A DNA stretch of 51,491 bases from CAYSYY01 sp964576115 [NCBI: uncultured Gemmatimonadota bacterium] (GTDB lineage: Bacteria > Blakebacterota > Blakebacteria > Blakebacterales). Shown piece by piece: positions 47,062 through 51,491 of this stretch. The stretch spans positions 42,906 through 94,396 of the forward strand of contig CAZNUA010000001.1 of NCBI GenBank assembly GCA_964576115.1, given 5' to 3'. Each line of letters starts with the position of its first letter. Positions within the stretch are counted from its first letter, which is position 1. A model generated the notes under the pieces. It saw only the letters and a list, made by a program, of their open reading frames with translations, ran no database searches and was not told the origin of the DNA. Made by a program: the position numbers and the translations under genes.

Positions 47062-47418
47062 TCACGGCACCATGACGGGCGGAGGCTGACCTTCGATCAT
47101 CTCGATGAAGGCCTGCAGGAAAAGAGCATTCAGCAGAAAGGTCGGGTCGGGCGGAGTCCATTTCCTCCCGGCCCGGGAAGACTGATAGATCGCCTGGTCT
47201 ACCTGACGGTCGTTGAGGAACATCGGATTCTTCGTCAAGGCCGTGTTGTAGGCATACATCGACCCCTCGAAATTCTCCCGTTGATTTCTGATCGCCCCCA
47301 GTCCGCACCAGGGCAGAGGATTATCGGGCTCGCGTTGAGTCAGCCGCCGCCAGGCGGCTTCGGTTTCGGCATAGATGACAAGGAATTCTTCGTGCGTCAT
47401 GTCATTCAGATTGAGCAT
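47062..47418 (-). CDS. Small TPR-like protein of unknown function
   Basis: 118 residues from ATG 47418. EEFLVIYAETEAAWRRL and PLPWCGLGAIRNQRENF-EGSMYAYNTALTKNP look like one TPR-type helical hairpin pair, a likely protein contact surface. There is no signal peptide. An upstream TTG at 47469 would add 17 residues, but those bases form a candidate -35 (TTGATC, with TACAAT 19 bases downstream), so I prefer the later start. It is 50 bases ahead of the MBL-fold gene on the same strand and may be its cotranscribed partner. No known family recognised. Confidence 0.6.
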   Translation of the reverse strand: MLNLNDMTHEEFLVIYAETEAAWRRLTQREPDNPLPWCGLGAIRNQRENFEGSMYAYNTALTKNPMFLNDRQVDQAIYQSSRAGRKWTPPDPTFLLNALFLQAFIEMIEGQPPPVMVP

Positions 47419-47438
47419 CCGCTGCTGTTCGGCCTGCC

Positions 47439-47469
47439 ATTGTACCCTGTTGATGAACGCTATGATCAA
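47439..47469 (-). promoter_or_regulatory. Candidate promoter of the TPR-MBL-GH2 group
   Basis: On the minus strand TTGATC (47469-47464) and TACAAT (47444-47439) are 19 bases apart, 2 longer than ideal. The start codon at 47418 would follow about 20 bases after the -10 box. The plus-strand gene at 47506 diverges from here, so this short gap must hold both promoters. Confidence 0.35.
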
Positions 47470-47505
47470 GGTCTATCAGACATGATTTTTCCCTCTGTCA
47501 GAACC

Positions 47506-49122
47506 ATGACTGTCCGGGGACTGTGCCGGCGGATGCTTCTTCCCGCAGGCGGATCCGGTCTGCTCCTTCTGGTCGCTTTTCTGCCGGCCTGCTCGCCTCG
47601 ACCGTAACTGTCGTTCGAGAGCACAGCCGCAGTCACCCTGAGCGGCTCGCAGGCAGCCATCGACGAACTCGATGACGCCGAATATCTCACCTACGTCAAA
47701 CAGTCCATCGCCCGGGTCGTGGAAGGGCATCCCGAGGGCGAGGGATTGCTGAACTACCTCGAGGAACGGGCTGTCGCCATCGAATACCGGCGTCTGCAGC
47801 AGACCCGTACGTCACCACCCGGTCGCGGATTCTGGTTCTCGACGACACGGCCCGAGCCCGGGGGCCCCCTTTTCTATTTCACGTTCGAACCATGGGCTTT
47901 CATCGTCCCGCGGATCGCCATGGGGCGTGATTTTCTGGGGCTGATCGCGGCTCATGAGTTGCGCCATGCCCGGGATCAGGAACGATGGCAGGAGTTGATG
48001 GATCTGAACAGCTTCCATCACGTGATCATGGAGCAGACGGCCTACCAGCTGACAGTCGACCTGGCGGATCACTGTACCGACGGTACCTTTTCGCGCCTCG
48101 TGAACGAGGGTCTCGCTCATCGCGAATACAAAAAGGAGAATCGGCTGGTTCTCGTGCCCAAGCGATCTCTGACCTTCCGTTTCGACGCCCTCTTCGGCCC
48201 CCCCTCTCCCTGGGAAATCAGCCTGCGCACGCCGTGTTACATCCTCAGCCTGACTTATGCCACCTGTTCCAGTCAACTCGAACGGATCTATGCCACCTGG
48301 GCCTTCCTGAACTGGGCGGGATATCGTCTGGATCCGCCGGGTTTCGAATGGTTTACCGAAGTAAACCACCAGGGTATCGACCTGCGACGTGCAGCCGACG
48401 AAACGATCACGTCCCCTCTCTTCGCACGGGTGGAAAGGCTGATAGAAGACATTGCCGGAGGGACATCCTGGCAGGGTCTGGTGCTCTCGGGGATCGGGTC
48501 GGACATGTCTGCGACAGTCCGTATTCTGGGAATCGAACCGACCGTCTCACCCGGGCAAACCGTGAATATCGGGGATCAGATCGGCCGGGTACAGAAAGCC
48601 GAGAGAATCTTCAAGAACATCGATCCCCACCTGCACGTCGAACTCTACCGTCACGGCACACGCGAGAACGCCGACGCCACATTGGCTTTCCTGGAAAAGC
48701 GCTGGGATGACCGCCGACCCATCACCCACGGCCTCTACCTGTATTTTCAGAGTCATCGAGGTTTGAAGATGCTCCGCAAGGCGTTCCGGCATGAAGCCGA
48801 TCGCAAATACGATCAGGCCGCGGCCCTGTTCGAGAGAGCCCGCACCGAACCCTGGTGGGATATCTCTCCGGTACCGATCGATCACTACCTCGCCCGGGCT
48901 CATGCCGCGGCCGGCGACTTTCAGGCCGCCGCAGCAGTCCAGGAGGAGTTCATCGACGAGCTGGTACTACTCCTGGCTTACAGCCGGGGTTCTCCACCGG
49001 GTACGGAACTGGGAACGATCGGGACCTGCGCCCCTGAGATCCTGCTGGCAACCAGGTTGAACCACCAGCGCGAGAATCTCGAGGCCTACCGTCGGGGAGA
49101 GGACACGATCTGGGTGTATTGA
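47506..49122 (+). pseudogene. Lipoprotein with HExxH and M23-like PHLH motifs, interrupted by TAA at codon 34
   Basis: The frame starts with a lipoprotein signal (LLPAGGSGLLLLVAFLPAC, Cys at residue 29), and TAA follows at 47605-47607. The same frame then continues without a stop for 505 codons. The mature part carries GLIAAHELRHARDQE (HExxH, near residues 150-154), a central unconserved region, VSPGQTVNIGDQIGRV and DPHLHVELYRHG (near 374-382), which look like the end of an M23/LytM domain, and C-terminal TPR-like helices. TAA is not a known recoding codon here, so this is a nonsense mutation, a sequencing error, or initiation downstream (for example GTG 47719, no ribosome site). The lipobox directly before the stop argues for one original gene. 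Confidence 0.6.
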
Positions 49123-49162
49123 CGAACGTCCGGCAGCCCCTTCGGGGCCGGGAATATATTGC

Positions 49163-50101
49163 TCAGTGCACTTTCACCAGATCGCCCCGGCCGATGCCTG
49201 TCCCTTCGAGGATGAGGCATTTCGAGGCCTGCCCCTCTCCGATCGAGGGATCGACGATCTGGATGGTGGCGATCCGCCGGGTCTCGGATCCCAGGACGAT
49301 CCCGGTGTCGGGATCGATCAGCTCCTCACCCTCGCGATAGACATAGAGAATATTGCCGATGACAAGCCCGGCCTGGGCTCCCGGCTTGATATAACAGTAG
49401 GGTCCGTCGGCGGCGACACTGAGCACGGTGCCGTGCCAGGCGGTATTGGTCACCCTCTCGGCGGCATATCGAGCCACCTTGCCGGTGACTTCCTCGGCCG
49501 CCCTGCCCATGCGGGTATCGCCCCAGGTTTCAACACTCGAGAAATCGAGATTGCCCGGTCCGGTGTCGAGCCCGAGTTGCGATTCGGCTCCCTCGTGCGA
49601 CTGGGCATACACGATCTCACCGGTCGTGGTATCCACAAAACGCACATCCACCACCACCCGGGCCCGCTTCCGGTTCACGGCCAGCCGGCCGATTCCCACG
49701 CGTCGAACCTCCTCGCCGAATTCAGTGATGGTTCCGAATACGGCCAGCTCCACCCCCAACAACTCTCCCACCCGGGCAGCCTGAGCGGGAGTGACGGCAC
49801 CGGCCACCGCCAGGCCCTGTTCGGCCATGATGCTCTCGAGTTCCTGTCGCTCGATGACCGTGAAACGGCCGGTCTGCACCAGCTGGGTGATGACCATGTC
49901 TGCGATCCCCCGCCCCGCCTCCTGAGGACCATCGGCACCCATCTCGAAATCGAAGACGGCGACACTCTGCTTCAGATCGGTGACCGGTACCTCGGGGGGG
50001 GGATCCTGCACGGACGCATCGACACCCTGAGCACGGGTGACAGCGGGCAGGTAGAGCAGGCACAGTACCATCAGGAAGGATGTCATCCGGACTCGACGCA
50101 T
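49163..50101 (-). CDS. CsgG/HfaB-family exported protein
   Basis: 312 residues, with a signal peptide (MTSFLMVLCLLYLPAVTRAQ). The core matches CsgG: LKQSVAVFDFEMGADGPQ, GIADMVITQLVQTGRFTVIERQELESIMAEQGL (near 64-96), GAVTPAQAARVGELLGVELAVFGTITEFG. A C-terminal extension of about 110 residues (GTVLSVAADGPYCYIKPGAQAGLVIGNILYVYREG) resembles the FlgT/beta-barrel add-on seen in CsgG-like proteins of other phyla. There is no lipobox, unlike E. coli CsgG. Such proteins form outer-membrane pores or assembly rings. Curli genes are not nearby, so the exported partner is unknown. GGGAG 8-10 bases upstream fits the start. Confidence 0.88.
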   Translation of the reverse strand: MRRVRMTSFLMVLCLLYLPAVTRAQGVDASVQDPPPEVPVTDLKQSVAVFDFEMGADGPQEAGRGIADMVITQLVQTGRFTVIERQELESIMAEQGLAVAGAVTPAQAARVGELLGVELAVFGTITEFGEEVRRVGIGRLAVNRKRARVVVDVRFVDTTTGEIVYAQSHEGAESQLGLDTGPGNLDFSSVETWGDTRMGRAAEEVTGKVARYAAERVTNTAWHGTVLSVAADGPYCYIKPGAQAGLVIGNILYVYREGEELIDPDTGIVLGSETRRIATIQIVDPSIGEGQASKCLILEGTGIGRGDLVKVH

Positions 50102-50178
50102 GGATTCTTCTCCCGAATCGGACTCGAAGGCTCATTCTACGCCGTCGGACCGCACTCGGGCAAGGATGGCCCGGCCGC

Positions 50179-51099
50179 TCACTCTTCCTGTCTCGCTTCG
50201 TCGAACAGCGGGGTCGAGAAATAGCGTTCGCCGCGATCTCCGACAATGAAGACGATCCGGCCGTGTCTGGTCCGCCGGGCGAGTTCGACCGCAGCATACG
50301 CGGTGGCGCCCGAGCTGATGCCGGCCAGGATACCTTCCCGCTGAGCCAGGAGCCGGGCGTACTCCAGGGCTTTGTCATCTGACACCCGGACGACCTCATC
50401 CATCAGGTCGGCATCCCAGATGGGAGGCATATAGCCTTCATCGGAATACTTCAGCCCATCGATGCGGCTGATGGCCGTGGTCGGTTCCACGCTGATGAGA
50501 GCAGCCGCAGAACCGGCGTCGCGCAGGGCCCGCCCCACGCCCATCATGGTGCCGCCGGTGCCGAAGCCGCCCACAAAGGCATCGATCCGGCCGCCGGTCT
50601 GCTCGACGATCTCGGTCCCGGTGCCATGGTAGTGGGCCAGGACGTTGTCCTCGTTCTCGTTCTGGTCGAGGTAGTAATACTCGGCCGGCGCCTTGTTGAT
50701 CATCTCCTTGGCCCGCCAGATATGCGAGTCTGCATCCTCGGCCGATGTCAGGGTCAACCGGGCGCCCCAGTAGCGGAGCATGAATCGGCGTTCGAGCGAC
50801 TTCGACTCGAGCATGAGCAGATTGCACGGATACCCTTTCACCGCGCAGACCATGCCCAGGGCGATTCCGGTATTGCCGCTGGTGGCCTCGATGACGGTGC
50901 GGTGCGGATCAGCCGGATCGAGTTCGCCCCGCTGCTCGGCTGCTTCGATCATATAGAGGGCGATCCGATCCTTGAGCGATCCGGTCGGATTGTGCGATTC
51001 GAGTTTGGCCCAGAGCTCCACTCCGGGGTGCGGCGCGAGGTGCCGCAGCCGAACGAGAGGAGTGTCGCCAATCTGGTCGAGAATGGTCGGGTCGGGCAT
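50179..51099 (-). CDS. cysM: Cysteine synthase (O-acetylserine sulfhydrylase, CysM-like)
   Basis: 306 residues of a fold-type II PLP enzyme. It opens with ILDQIGDTPLVRL and carries the Schiff-base lysine K43 in HNPTGSLKDR. EATSGNTGIALG (near 75-86) binds substrate, and GGFGTGGTMMGVGRAL (near 178) binds the cofactor phosphate. It makes cysteine from O-acetylserine and sulfide, or thiosulfate if CysM in the strict sense. The short form (about 300 residues), ESKSLERR and HGTGTEIVEQTG favour CysM over CysK. GGAAAGA 7 bases upstream supports ATG 51099. It is separated by 77 bases from the CsgG gene on the same strand; both may share a promoter. Confidence 0.92.
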   Translation of the reverse strand: MPDPTILDQIGDTPLVRLRHLAPHPGVELWAKLESHNPTGSLKDRIALYMIEAAEQRGELDPADPHRTVIEATSGNTGIALGMVCAVKGYPCNLLMLESKSLERRFMLRYWGARLTLTSAEDADSHIWRAKEMINKAPAEYYYLDQNENEDNVLAHYHGTGTEIVEQTGGRIDAFVGGFGTGGTMMGVGRALRDAGSAAALISVEPTTAISRIDGLKYSDEGYMPPIWDADLMDEVVRVSDDKALEYARLLAQREGILAGISSGATAYAAVELARRTRHGRIVFIVGDRGERYFSTPLFDEARQEE

Positions 51100-51491
51100 G
51101 GGCTGTTCTTTCCGGTTGGAACAGGGATGGTCATCCGCTTTTGCTGGAGGGACGTATCGGCGGGGAGATCCCGCCCGGGTTCGCAGCACAGACGCCTGGA
51201 AAGAGACGATGTTCCCCCGAAGTTGCGGAATATCCTGTACTTACGGCATCCGGGTTACATTGAGAGAACGGCGGTAGGCGGTTCGGGCCTCCCCCTCGGA
51301 GCTGCCGGCGGCACCGCCCGATAATTATCCTGCGTCAATCGCCCCATGTTGTTCATGTGGACTCCTCAGCAGATTTTTTGCTTTTCAGGTCGAAAACTCC
51401 GGATTAGCCCTTGACGTCCTTCTTCGAGCGTGGTAGACAGATGCGAACCCCGACCGTACGCGGGCATGGGAGGGGTGAAAAAGCGAGCACC
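51100..51491. other. Right-edge region, no gene recognised
   Basis: No coding feature is supported in these 390 bases. There is an AT-rich stretch from 51310 to 51400 and a good plus-strand promoter near the end (see separate entry). The window stops before any gene that it would serve. Confidence 0.4.
51411..51439 (+). promoter_or_regulatory. Candidate sigma-70 promoter at the right edge
   Basis: TTGACG (51411-51416) and TAGACA (51434-51439) are spaced by exactly 17 bases, the optimal distance; the -35 matches five of six consensus bases and the -10 three. It points rightwards out of the window. It is the best-spaced promoter-like pair in the window. The gene is not visible; a tRNA or rRNA operon would fit such a strong -35, but this is a guess. 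Confidence 0.4.

Noticed and set aside
47605-47607. TAA in the lipoprotein frame as a recoded codon
   Set aside because: UAA is not known to encode Sec or Pyl in bacteria, so a mutation or error is the better explanation.

Overview
The window is a high-GC bacterial chromosome segment of about 51 kb. It is dense with complete genes on both strands and has no rRNA, tRNA, CRISPR array or transposase that I can see. Three very long MacB/FtsX-type permeases of the ADOP kind, two of them directly behind a PadR regulator, occur with many secreted S9 peptidases, amidohydrolases, a DUF4097 protein, 6-bladed beta-propeller lipoproteins and LytS/LytTR signalling. This mix is typical of Acidobacteriota, Gemmatimonadota and related uncultured phyla. 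A complete set of NiFe-hydrogenase maturation genes, a MetF plus corrinoid-type methyltransferase pair and a probable selenoprotein suggest at least a partly anaerobic physiology. The phylum is inference; no marker gene is present.

Layout. 1-3.4 kb: end of a DUF1080-like gene, then padR-ADOP operon 1. 3.4-4.0 kb: a cold-shock gene with a long structured leader and a textbook terminator. 4.0-8.8 kb: two secreted S9 peptidases on the minus strand. 9.0-13.1 kb: aminotransferase, ornithine-cyclodeaminase-like enzyme, glycosyltransferase and methyltransferase. 13.3-18.7 kb: LytS-type kinase, LytTR regulator, ADOP permease and TPR protein. 18.7-24.2 kb, minus strand: YtcJ-like amidohydrolase, DUF4097 protein, lipoprotein and M20 hydrolase. 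24.5-30.4 kb: hypA-hypB-hypF-hypC-hypD-hypE without any hydrogenase structural gene. 30.5-32.0 kb: a small secreted protein and an FkbM methyltransferase. 32.2-34.1 kb: a DUF169 gene and a secreted thioredoxin-fold protein whose frame is crossed by one UGA exactly at the first position of a C-x-x-C site. 34.4-36.2 kb: pterin-dependent methyltransferase plus metF behind a possible attenuator. 36.6-37.7 kb: exported MsrB-MsrA fusion. 37.7-39.5 kb: zinc-ribbon protein and beta-propeller lipoprotein. 39.7-42.7 kb: padR-ADOP operon 2 with a clear palindromic operator. 42.7-47.4 kb, minus strand: GH2 beta-galactosidase, MBL-fold hydrolase and a small TPR-like protein. 47.5-49.1 kb: a lipoprotein gene with HExxH and M23-like motifs interrupted by TAA. 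49.2-51.1 kb, minus strand: CsgG-like protein and cysteine synthase.

The best candidate for something undescribed is the DUF169/selenothioredoxin operon. The reading frame is continuous through UGA, it gives U-K-E-C at the position of a redox CxxC, and a stem-loop of plausible SECIS geometry starts 12 nt after the UGA. Other leads are the interrupted metallopeptidase-like lipoprotein, the csp leader with a terminator-like hairpin, and the leader peptide plus hairpin ahead of the methyltransferase-metF pair. No computation was run: spacings, palindromes and frames were read by hand from the sequence.
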